From NCBI GenBank assembly GCA_017443895.1, contig JAFSXU010000060.1, positions 84,525 through 148,524 of the forward strand: a stretch of DNA of 64,000 nucleotides, written 5' to 3'. The position numbers were made by a program, and so were the translations under genes. The DNA is from Clostridia bacterium. Lineage in GTDB: Bacteria > Bacillota > Clostridia > UBA1381. Shown here one piece after another: positions 51,801 through 59,093 of the stretch (position 1 is the stretch's first letter; every line of letters starts with the position of its first letter). Below the pieces are notes generated by a model. That model saw only the letters and a program-made list of their open reading frames with translations, was not told where the DNA came from and ran no database searches.

Positions 51801-53349
51801 TGACATTGACAGCGCAAATACGGTCAAGCTGTTTGTTTGGGATAGCTTATCGGGAATGACGCCTCTTGACAGCGTTAATGTCTTAAAGCCCCGGTTAAAT
51901 ACCGTAATGGCGTCAAATGCCAGGGTTGCCGGAGCAATCGGGGACGATATGGTAATACAGCGTAACGAGCCTATTATAGTTTGGGGAACGGCGCAGACCT
52001 CGGACGGCGCCTATGTAGAGGTAAGCCTTGACGGAAATAATGCACGGGGTATTGTAAACGACGGAAAGTGGAAAGCGGTTTTACCTGCAATGGAGGCTGA
52101 TAACGAGCCAAAGACGCTTACTGTTACAACGCTTTCGGGTACGCAGGAATTTAAAAATATCCTTATAGGCGATGTATTTATGGTAGGCGGTCAGTCAAAC
52201 GCATTTTTACAGCTCCCATATACCGCAGATTATGAGGAATACCGCCAAAAGGCGGCTGATAGCGACAATATCCGTTTCTTCTATCAGCGTGCAGGCTCAA
52301 GCGCAACAAGCTACTATGCAGATATGGCATTTTCCGCTTCAAAGCGTGATAATCCGTATCCTGCCAATTACTGGCGCAGGGCAAATGCAGATACCGTCAA
52401 ATTGGTAACGGCATTGGGCTATTATACGGCGGCGGTATTGCGTGAGGAGGGTATTGATGTTCCGATAGGCATAATTTCAATAGCCCATAACGGAACTACT
52501 ATGGATCAGCTTATCCCGTCGGAGGTTGCATCACAAAACGGTATTACGGGCGCAAAGAGCTATAATGCGCTTGCCGCACCGTTTGAAAACACCAAGCTCC
52601 GTGCCATTATCTGGTGTCATGGTGAAAGCGATTCGTCAACTACCCTAACAACCGACAGGTACGAGAAACTGCTTACCGAGTATATTGATTATATGCGTGC
52701 TGTGCGCAATCAGTCCGATATCAAGGTATTTGCAACACAGCTATCCTCTGCAGGAATTAAAGCAAATATAACAACCAATCTGCCTGTTATGAGGTCGGTA
52801 CAGTTTGATTTCAGTAAGAATATCAAAGACCTGTACCTTATCCCGACAATAGATAAGGGAACAAGGGAAAATGATCCCGATGTATCGCATGGACGGTATA
52901 AGCGTGATTTTGCCGTGAGGATTGCAGGACTTATGGAGGCTCTCTATTACGGTACAAAAGAGCTTTCACAGGTATCATTCCCGATACCGGTAGGTTTTGC
53001 CTATGACGAAACGGGCGTTACAATCACATACGATAATACCCTTGACGGAATAACAATATCGACGGGCGATACGCCTGTGGGCTTTGAATTAACCAAGGAC
53101 GGAACTGCATACGAAGCGACGGCAACAATTACGGGCAAAAATACTATCCGTGTGGAGTGCAGTGATATTTCAAATCCCGACGGCGTAAGATACGCATTTT
53201 ACAGGTCTGCCGCACCGTCAATTTCAAATATTGTAAATTCAAACGGCTTGCCGTGTCCGACCTTTGTGGACGCAAACACGGCGCTTGGCGCAACCAATTG
53301 GACAATAAGGAATATACCTGCGCTGAGCTTGGGAGTTGTCCGCCCGTAA
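48817..53349 (+). CDS. Giant secreted SASA-type acetylesterase, paralogue of 19733
   Basis: 1510 residues. A signal peptide ends near residue 27. Module order equals that of the 1486-residue protein: LamG-like modules (about 30-235, 265-455, 460-650 and 720-950), then a SASA esterase domain with GGQSNAF (Ser1127), WCHGESDSS and the late DVSHGRYKRD His. A Thr-Pro repeat linker at about 244-258, coded by near-identical ACGCCGACACC units, separates module 1 from module 2 and is absent from the first copy. The esterase triad is kept, but WYHGE is WCHGE and SHPPYK is SHGRYK, so specificity may differ. It lies inside the long gene run instead of behind its own regulon promoter. Confidence 0.84.
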   Translation: MIKKFKRIIALSAALSILATFYVSVLATATTVFDWNINDMTMPNSECRLVENNSVISSPNYPTGVFGKENSDACVSVGAYSKTSYFDFAIPAAESVLYSAEGYGAGSTVECSVDFAFENQGQVPKLQIAGRKSSSSTSLVNLYADAASLTVPLSDTPELEAQKWHNLTIAIKVNSADRTVASDVTVSIDGVLSGSGTLLPSTTVYRMFTLFRVTNPSKDGSNTMYLDNARVNIYPPSEATEPEVTPTPTPTPTPTPTPEPEEDGVIKIAAPYETVTDNKATVSYKNGIYQKESDDTVLEITGAQGKGSLYQIRNMTGLPSIEVGESISFSFDVALSQIIGGNDFFITLMATPSGGTTNTFKDTDSVAQNYGLNFSNGEIEFYGEPTGKAVTAENWYNCKIVYNVTGDKSVKSTLYIDNENIISKQLTTPYTIAKVNYVRFTTVTGNTAYIDNVDITVSESERIYDKPLSEDFNLSAMAKEFTATDCTPEYVTGVFGRADGDVSVRLDEGYLDFVPIHDIHKSDTIEYSFDFALDSIGYGAPDKRFPILFNSAKLAPLDDEDGIRIQNGRMIFFELDKGVDIEAKRWYKLTLEMKVSEGGKTINTTAYINGQAVSLAAVSVSEAINSVGALRFETLDGGGLYIDNVYFNVYAEGEITNTLSVPSIQATDTAGRKLIDNQNKVIDITGQPTITVGEFLSHTDSSNIAIIKPDETEAGAGDLLADCRVYTLSDNIYYTKYSIRNRKEYYYDLDDFEGQEQVAVSIDSNYSEVIAKDCGEYGNSLVIEGKSSADAPVLASKAYMPMAEFNFSHTGANVFTVEYMIKVTGNNADYSLQLRDSATKSSYMPVSFKSDGSIESHDITLDLPDAWATDEWISVTVTVYPKVHLYDLYINGEYAGCGTGSNLSDLNQVRIIQNYSAGAQVSDVLAVDNVRIYAGIPELYRIEYYKNGEKTDTLEDADSVSVKVNAQKQAVALLSVYDEDNRLISLSEGTSATLDDIDSANTVKLFVWDSLSGMTPLDSVNVLKPRLNTVMASNARVAGAIGDDMVIQRNEPIIVWGTAQTSDGAYVEVSLDGNNARGIVNDGKWKAVLPAMEADNEPKTLTVTTLSGTQEFKNILIGDVFMVGGQSNAFLQLPYTADYEEYRQKAADSDNIRFFYQRAGSSATSYYADMAFSASKRDNPYPANYWRRANADTVKLVTALGYYTAAVLREEGIDVPIGIISIAHNGTTMDQLIPSEVASQNGITGAKSYNALAAPFENTKLRAIIWCHGESDSSTTLTTDRYEKLLTEYIDYMRAVRNQSDIKVFATQLSSAGIKANITTNLPVMRSVQFDFSKNIKDLYLIPTIDKGTRENDPDVSHGRYKRDFAVRIAGLMEALYYGTKELSQVSFPIPVGFAYDETGVTITYDNTLDGITISTGDTPVGFELTKDGTAYEATATITGKNTIRVECSDISNPDGVRYAFYRSAAPSISNIVNSNGLPCPTFVDANTALGATNWTIRNIPALSLGVVRP

Positions 53350-53385
53350 AAGCGGCGGCAAATTAAACGATCTTTTGTGCCAAAC

Positions 53386-53436
53386 CGGTGTCCGCTATAG
53401 CTACACCGCCCTGAAAATGCAGATAAACGGACGCCG
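53386..53436 (+). other. Conserved leader hairpin, copy 2, with an alternative stem
   Basis: CGGTGTCCG (53386-53394) can pair with CGGACGCCG (53428-53436), as in copy 1 at 48730. Its first six bases can instead pair with ACACCG (53403-53408). The two folds exclude each other. It precedes the 540-residue paralogue gene. Confidence 0.5.
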
Positions 53437-53483
53437 TAAATGGCATTTAAGATATAAAAACTAAAGAAAGGAAGATGTAAAAA

Positions 53484-55106
53484 ATGTTGAAAAATTTTAA
53501 AAAATTTGTAGCAACAGTGGCAGCACTGGGCTTGCTCGCAACATCATATGTAACCGTTTTGGCAGCACCGACAACGGTTATTGATTTGGATATGAGTGCA
53601 AGCGGATCAGAAAAATTGTTTAAGTGGAATGGTACTAAAATGGCTTCATCAACTAAAAGTTTCACAGCTCTTTTGTATGGTAAAGCAGCTGATGACAAAG
53701 CATTTACAGTTCCGGCTGATAGCGCACATAATCCGTATTTTCAGCGCGACAATCTTACTGAGTCACTGAGTGTTGGCGATACGGTAGTGCTTTCTGCTGA
53801 TTTTGCTTTCAGTGAAGATGGTAGCACTCTACCACAGGTTAATATGGCAGCTGTCAGAGCTAGTAATTCAAGTAGTTACACTGCATTTTATGTTTCTAAT
53901 TATTCAGGTATTGATACAAGTGTTACAGCCAAGGTGTGGCATAACATATGTGTTGTTGTTCCTATCAGTACCTTGGCTGCAAATCAACCAAATAATTTTA
54001 CGGTATATATTGACGGTCAGCAAATACAGTCAGGGACATATAATGTCAACGGACAAAATATTGTTAAAATAGGTTATGTGCAAATTTATAATAAAAGTGC
54101 GGTCGAAGGCAATACCATGTATCTTGATAATATAAGGATTGATAAGTATCCTCAAGGTGAAACTCCGACAGTTACATTCAATCCTGTCGGGAGTGGTGCA
54201 ATAAATTTTGCTATGCCGTATAGATTTGTTAGGGATAATGGAGCATCTATCTATTATCCGACAGGGATTTATACAAAAGATTCAGATGATACTGTATTTC
54301 AGATTACAGGACAATCGGGCAAAGGCTCTTTGGTTCAGATTCAAGACATGACCAATTTTTCAAATATAGGAGAGGGCAGCAGAGTTGAATTTTCATTTGA
54401 TGCGGCATTATCTGAAATTATTGGAGCTAATGATCTCTATATAACACTTATGGCTACGCCGGCAAGCGGTGCAACAAACACCTTTAAAGATACCAATTCA
54501 GTGGCACAGAATTACGGTTTGAATTTTTCAAACGGTATGCTGGAATTTTATGGTAAATCCACAGGTCAGACTGTGAACGCAGGACAATGGTATGAATGTA
54601 AAATGGTATATGATATATTGGGTGCTAAAAAGGTAAAGGCTACTCTTTATATTGATGATGAGCCGATTGCAACAGAGATTTTGACAACAGAATATACTAT
54701 AGCCAAGGTGTTGTATGTTCGCTTTTCGACCTATACAGGAAATACAGGATATTTTGACAATGTTGACATTGATATTTCCAACTTTACAATTCCGTCAGTA
54801 TCAGCTACGGCAGATAATCAGGAGCAGGGCGGCGTTAAATATATGACATGGGACGCTGAACCAAGTGTAGATACCGGCTATGATGTTACAGACTGCGGCT
54901 TTGCTTTTATCAATGATGAAGAGATAACAAGCGGTAATCCTATCGTATGGCAGGAAAGCACAATTCGTGAGAACGGCTCATTCGGTGCGGCAATCGCACA
55001 GGATTCCGAGGCTACAAGCTCATCGATTTACGCTATTCCGTATATCGTAGGCACAGGCTTTGCAAAGCTTGGCACAGCAGTTCCGTCAGAGTTTGTAACC
55101 GAATAA
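53484..55106 (+). CDS. Exported LamG-like protein (short paralogue of the giant esterases)
   Basis: 540 residues. A signal peptide ends near residue 27, and the first 30 residues closely follow those of the protein at 48817. Two LamG-like modules (about 28-225 and 245-430) correspond to modules 1 and 2 of the giant esterases (MYLDNIRIDKYP; TGYFDNVDIDIS). The esterase domain is missing; instead there is a beta-rich C-terminal domain of about 110 residues (SFGAAIAQDSEATSSSIYAIPYIVG). The codon use and wording of module 1 look more AT-rich than in its neighbours. It is followed after 23 bp by the 63-residue peptide gene. Carbohydrate binding or display of the peptide are possible roles. Confidence 0.75.
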   Translation: MLKNFKKFVATVAALGLLATSYVTVLAAPTTVIDLDMSASGSEKLFKWNGTKMASSTKSFTALLYGKAADDKAFTVPADSAHNPYFQRDNLTESLSVGDTVVLSADFAFSEDGSTLPQVNMAAVRASNSSSYTAFYVSNYSGIDTSVTAKVWHNICVVVPISTLAANQPNNFTVYIDGQQIQSGTYNVNGQNIVKIGYVQIYNKSAVEGNTMYLDNIRIDKYPQGETPTVTFNPVGSGAINFAMPYRFVRDNGASIYYPTGIYTKDSDDTVFQITGQSGKGSLVQIQDMTNFSNIGEGSRVEFSFDAALSEIIGANDLYITLMATPASGATNTFKDTNSVAQNYGLNFSNGMLEFYGKSTGQTVNAGQWYECKMVYDILGAKKVKATLYIDDEPIATEILTTEYTIAKVLYVRFSTYTGNTGYFDNVDIDISNFTIPSVSATADNQEQGGVKYMTWDAEPSVDTGYDVTDCGFAFINDEEITSGNPIVWQESTIRENGSFGAAIAQDSEATSSSIYAIPYIVGTGFAKLGTAVPSEFVTE

Positions 55107-55129
55107 TTTTAATAGGAGGAATAAACGAT

Positions 55130-55321
55130 ATGAAAAAATTATATGTAAGTCCTGCTATTGAGGTTAGCGCTTTTGTAGCAGAGGATATATTATGTGCAAG
55201 CACAATTTCATTTGATGGCGGAAATGCCTATGATGTTGTATCAAGGGGTATAGCGGTTGACGGAAACGGTCAGCAGGTTGTAAATGGCTCAGATGAAGCA
55301 CCGGCATTTTTCGGTGATTGA
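55130..55321 (+). CDS. 63-residue peptide with conserved leader-like N-terminus (paralogue of 5352-5519)
   Basis: AGGAGG stands ten bases before ATG 55130. The N-terminus YVSPAIEVSAF then EDILCAST matches the 55-residue peptide at 5352 almost position by position, while the remainder (ISFDGGNAYDVV..., ending APAFFGD) is different: Gly/Asn/Asp-rich and acidic. It has one Cys in the CAST motif, where the other peptide has Thr. No hydrophobic signal peptide is present. It lies between two exported-protein genes with short gaps on both sides (23 and 36 bp), so it is co-transcribed. Function unknown; the conserved head with variable tail suggests a precursor-type peptide. Confidence 0.8.
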   Translation: MKKLYVSPAIEVSAFVAEDILCASTISFDGGNAYDVVSRGIAVDGNGQQVVNGSDEAPAFFGD

Positions 55322-55357
55322 TAGCCTTTAAAAACGAGTAACGAGGAGGATTAAAAA

Positions 55358-57079
55358 ATGTCAAGAAAGTTAAAAACGGCAATATCTGCAATTGCCGCAG
55401 GTATGCTCTTAACAGCGCATACGGGCGCCTTTGCAAGCGATACTGCCATATACCGTTTCGCACCCGAATATAAGGTTGATTTTGAAGACTTTATATATAA
55501 CGGTGAGGAATTTCCGTATGACACCTCCCAGGGCTTGTATAATTACGGTCACATAGCTCTAAGCAGTGATACCGTAAAGGAGTATTTAGAGCTTGCCACG
55601 GACGGAGAAAAAGGCAATGTGCTTAAAATTCTTCCTCACGAGGCGGTATTAACAGATACTAACTTTAAAACTGCCGCTGACCTTACAAAGGTATTTGCAA
55701 CAGACTATATAAATGTGAGCTTTGATTTATATATACCCGAAATTGAAGATGATACCTTAGAAATGCTTTTTCAGGCATATGACGGAAAAACGGGTGTATT
55801 GTTCAAGGCTGATAAAGACGGTATTTATCAAAGTAACGGAGCTACAAAGGTCTGCGACCTTAGCGAGCTTGAGGATAAGTGGATAACATGGGAGGTTGAG
55901 TATGAGGTTGTAGAGGGCGGTGCATACCTTAGCTCATGGTACAGCGTTGACGGCGTGCGTACGCAGGTGGAAAACGCCACCTTCTACAATAACACTTTTG
56001 CAAGAAATATTGCAGGCTTTAAGGAGTTAAGATTTTATTGTGCAAACAATAAAGGCGCAATCTTACTGGATAATATTAAAATAACAGGAAAATCCAAAAG
56101 CTCCGAGACTGTATTTGATGCAACAGCCGATTATATAATTCCCGATTCAAAATCGGACACCTTTTCAAAGAATTATGTATCGGGCGTTGGTTCAAATGCC
56201 GACACTGTTGCAAAGCTGACAGCACCGGCGTATTCTGCAGGACAGTATACCTATCAGACAAGAAATGCATTTACATTAAATACATTCCTTGATGATTATT
56301 ATGAGTATACGCAAGCATACTATTTCCCCGAAAATGCAAATATAACGCTGTTTACACAGCTCTTATCACTTGCAAAGGGTGAAACAGCTGCAGGAAATTC
56401 AGGCGTAAACCGTTTCCTGATACCGTTTGAAATTAAAAACGGACAGATTATGCCATACAGTGGCTATAGCAGTGCAAACTTTGACACATCTGCATTTAAC
56501 ACTGTGGAAATACCGACCGATCAGTGGTTTGAGTTAAAAACAAAGGTATATAAAGAAGATATGGCAATGTATTTTGCCCTTGATATGCTTACCGATAACG
56601 GGCTTGTAAATCTTTTGCCGAAAACCCCTGTTTTGTGGAATGCAAATGATTATGTAGACCATGGTCTGTTTACATTCAGAAGCACAGTAGCGCAGGAGAA
56701 TGCGGAGCAGGAGGCTGTTTTCTACATCGGCAATGCAACGCTTACAAAGGCGCCGTGTATTGAATACAGTCCGTTTGCATGGCGTGATACGGAGGATATG
56801 CCTGTTACAGGCAACCTCACAGACGGCGTCGTTATACCCGAGGTAAACATTACAAGCTATAAATATGGTCAAACACCCGTAAATATTTTTACTGCTGCAT
56901 ATGATGCCGACGGAAATCTCATTGATGTTACAGTTTCTTATGACAGCTTGAATGAGGGCGTTCCAAAGGTCATAACGGCAGATAAGGCAATTGCGGTTGA
57001 TAATGCTGCATATGTAAAGGCGTTTTTGTGGAACAGCGATATGCATTCATTGATACCCTTTGCCCAAATAACACATTAA
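55358..57079 (+). CDS. Exported LamG-like two-module protein
   Basis: 573 residues. A signal peptide ends near AFA (residue 26). Two LamG-like modules (about 35-245 and 255-470; AILLDNIKITGKS closes the first) are followed by a small beta domain of about 90 residues ending in FLWNSDMHSLIPFAQITH. The same kind of ending (FLW followed by L.PL) occurs near the junction before the esterase domains of 19733 and 48817. No enzyme motif is visible. It is the last gene of the long run from 24489 and is followed by a terminator at 57111. Confidence 0.72.
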   Translation: MSRKLKTAISAIAAGMLLTAHTGAFASDTAIYRFAPEYKVDFEDFIYNGEEFPYDTSQGLYNYGHIALSSDTVKEYLELATDGEKGNVLKILPHEAVLTDTNFKTAADLTKVFATDYINVSFDLYIPEIEDDTLEMLFQAYDGKTGVLFKADKDGIYQSNGATKVCDLSELEDKWITWEVEYEVVEGGAYLSSWYSVDGVRTQVENATFYNNTFARNIAGFKELRFYCANNKGAILLDNIKITGKSKSSETVFDATADYIIPDSKSDTFSKNYVSGVGSNADTVAKLTAPAYSAGQYTYQTRNAFTLNTFLDDYYEYTQAYYFPENANITLFTQLLSLAKGETAAGNSGVNRFLIPFEIKNGQIMPYSGYSSANFDTSAFNTVEIPTDQWFELKTKVYKEDMAMYFALDMLTDNGLVNLLPKTPVLWNANDYVDHGLFTFRSTVAQENAEQEAVFYIGNATLTKAPCIEYSPFAWRDTEDMPVTGNLTDGVVIPEVNITSYKYGQTPVNIFTAAYDADGNLIDVTVSYDSLNEGVPKVITADKAIAVDNAAYVKAFLWNSDMHSLIPFAQITH

Positions 57080-57110
57080 ATAGCTAAAACTTAAAACTCT
57101 CTCTCTTTTT

Positions 57111-57147
57111 GGGGGCTATGGCGATAAATGCCATGGCTCCCTTTAAT
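57111..57147 (+). terminator. Terminator at the end of the long secreted-protein gene run
   Basis: GGGGGCTATGGC pairs with GCCATGGCTCCC over 12 bp (two G-U pairs) around GATAAAT, followed by TTTAAT. It is the first convincing terminator after the one at 24237. Confidence 0.65.
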
Positions 57148-57168
57148 ATTGTTAGCTTTCAGTAGTGT

Positions 57169-57194
57169 AAAATCTACTTCAGATGTAGATTTTT
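57169..57194 (+). terminator. Terminator-shaped hairpin overlapping promoter element C
   Basis: AAAATCTAC pairs with GTAGATTTT around a 7-nt loop and runs into TTTTT. As at 19591, its right arm is part of the conserved promoter block. Confidence 0.55.
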
Positions 57195-57229
57195 AACGAT
57201 TTACAATATAATATCTGCTATGCTAAAAT
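57183..57229 (+). promoter_or_regulatory. Regulon promoter C (copy 3 of the three-copy element)
   Basis: -35 TTTACA (57200-57205), 18-nt spacer, -10 TAAAAT (57224-57229). ATGTAG, TTTTT and ACGATTTACAATATA are spaced as in copies A and B. It drives the DUF4886 esterase and GH88 genes. Confidence 0.75.
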
Positions 57230-57269
57230 ATACTTATAAAATATACAGAAGGGGTGGGGATGACTAAAA

Positions 57270-59072
57270 ATGAAGCTTTCAAAAATTCCTATAATGAGTA
57301 TTGTGTTAATTCTTATTTTAAATCTTTGCCCGACCCGATTTTATGCATCGGACACTGACGGCTGCTATGAGTGGACATTTAACGAGGGCACATATACAGA
57401 CGGCGGACAAACCTTGTCCGATGAGTCGGGAACAAATACTGCCACTCTTAAAAAAGGAAAAGCAAATCCAACCTTTGAAAACGGGCTTATATATCTTAAT
57501 AATTCCTCCTTTTACTTACTGCAAAAGCCCATAGTGCTTGCACAGGATAAAAAATGGCGTGTCGAGTGGAAAGGAAAAATGGAATCAGGCACAAAATACG
57601 AGTGTCAGACAATCTTAGGAAACGAAGGTGCGGTACAGTATGTAATGTACGGCGCAAATTCTGTTTTCTTTGGCAACAAGGGTAATGAGCGTGTAGAAAT
57701 ACCCTGCAATAAAGATGCAGTCGCTTATAAGGATACATCATATATCTTAGAGGGCGACGGTCAAAGACGGGTAAGGCTTACATACCGTGTTACGGGTGAG
57801 GATACTAAGGTTGTAAGCGATTGGTATGACTATCCCGCCTCAGTTGGGGATATAACGGTTTCGGCATTGTTCGGAAGCTATCAGAGTATACTCTACAAGG
57901 GATATCTGGATTATGTGCGTGTGTGGGAGGATTATTCACACGGGGTTTTCCAAAAGCTGAAAGTTGTAAATTCCGATGGCAGCGAGGCATCGGATGATGA
58001 TATATCAAAGGATTTGTTCTATCTTACGGGAACTGTCGAAAACCTTGAAAAGACAGACGATGCAAATGTGCTTTGTGTACTTGCGCTGTATGACAAGCGC
58101 AATCACCTTAAAAATGTAGGTGTGGGGCATATATCAATACCTGCAAGAGCGGTATATTCTATGACCGCTGAAAACGGTGTACGCATAGAAGGCGTGCCGA
58201 TAAAGAGGGGAATGAAAATGAAGGTGTTTTTGTTTGATGATAAGACTATTGAGCCGTTGGCAGATCCGTATGAAACAGTATTTGATAAGGATAGTGTAAA
58301 CTCAATTAAAATGCTTTCGATAGGCAACAGCTATTCGATTGACGCATCAACCATGGTACATAATATTGCCGCAGCCGACGGCGTGAATATTGACATTTTA
58401 AACCTTCATATCAGCGGCTGTACTCTTGAAAAGCATTGGGCAAACGCCCAAAGCGGTGAGGCTGTGTATTCTTCACAGTTAAACGGTGTTACGGTAAGCA
58501 ATGCCGTATCCATTCCTGACGCACTTGCACAGGAGGACTGGGATTATGTATCTTTCCAGCAGGGCAGTCATGAAAGCAATGACTTTTCAAAATTCTGGAC
58601 AGAGGAAAAGCCGTATCTTACAAATATGTCTGACTATGTAAGTGAGCGTGCGCCTAATGCTGTGCAGCTGATACATGAAACCTGGTCATATCAGAACAAC
58701 CGCGCCATTGAAAGACTTGGGTATATGGGTGAGGAGCCTCTTGCACGAAATGCAATGTTTGCAGATGTAAAAAATGCGTATTTGTTGGCGGCGGACAAGA
58801 TTGGTACAGATATTTTACCGTGCGGAGAAGCCGTATATAAGGCGCTTAATGAGTATGGCTTTATGGAAGCGGATATATACCGTGACGAGAGCAGCCATCT
58901 TACCAAGGATAAAGGGCGCTATCTTGTAGCGGCGGTTTGGTATTCATGTCTGAGCGGAAATTCAATTTTGAACAATTCGTATAAGCCGAGCAGTATCACA
59001 AATGATGAATGGCAAAGATTAAAGCAGGCGGCATATGATGCCGTAAATATGTCGGAATATAAATGGAGATAG
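57270..59072 (+). CDS. Exported DUF4886-type SGNH esterase with LamG-like N-terminal domain
   Basis: 600 residues from ATG 57270, with GGGGA nine bases upstream. A signal peptide ends near FYA (residue 26). Residues 30-230 are LamG-like, 240-330 a small beta domain, and 345-600 a DUF4886 SGNH hydrolase: MLSIGNSYSIDAS with Ser354, ISGCTLEKHW, VSFQQGSHES, and the late acid/His in DESSHLTKDKGRYL. It should remove acyl groups from extracellular polysaccharide, adding a third type of exported esterase to the locus. Its own copy of the regulon promoter and the coupled GH88 gene link deacylation to uronate release. Confidence 0.82.
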   Translation: MKLSKIPIMSIVLILILNLCPTRFYASDTDGCYEWTFNEGTYTDGGQTLSDESGTNTATLKKGKANPTFENGLIYLNNSSFYLLQKPIVLAQDKKWRVEWKGKMESGTKYECQTILGNEGAVQYVMYGANSVFFGNKGNERVEIPCNKDAVAYKDTSYILEGDGQRRVRLTYRVTGEDTKVVSDWYDYPASVGDITVSALFGSYQSILYKGYLDYVRVWEDYSHGVFQKLKVVNSDGSEASDDDISKDLFYLTGTVENLEKTDDANVLCVLALYDKRNHLKNVGVGHISIPARAVYSMTAENGVRIEGVPIKRGMKMKVFLFDDKTIEPLADPYETVFDKDSVNSIKMLSIGNSYSIDASTMVHNIAAADGVNIDILNLHISGCTLEKHWANAQSGEAVYSSQLNGVTVSNAVSIPDALAQEDWDYVSFQQGSHESNDFSKFWTEEKPYLTNMSDYVSERAPNAVQLIHETWSYQNNRAIERLGYMGEEPLARNAMFADVKNAYLLAADKIGTDILPCGEAVYKALNEYGFMEADIYRDESSHLTKDKGRYLVAAVWYSCLSGNSILNNSYKPSSITNDEWQRLKQAAYDAVNMSEYKWR

Positions 59073-59093
59073 TTTGAAGGTAAGGGGAATATT

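Noticed and set aside
57259..57357. Short frame starting at ATG 57259, just before the DUF4886 gene
   Set aside because: It gives only about 32 residues, overlaps the signal peptide coding region in another frame, and the ribosome site fits ATG 57270 better.
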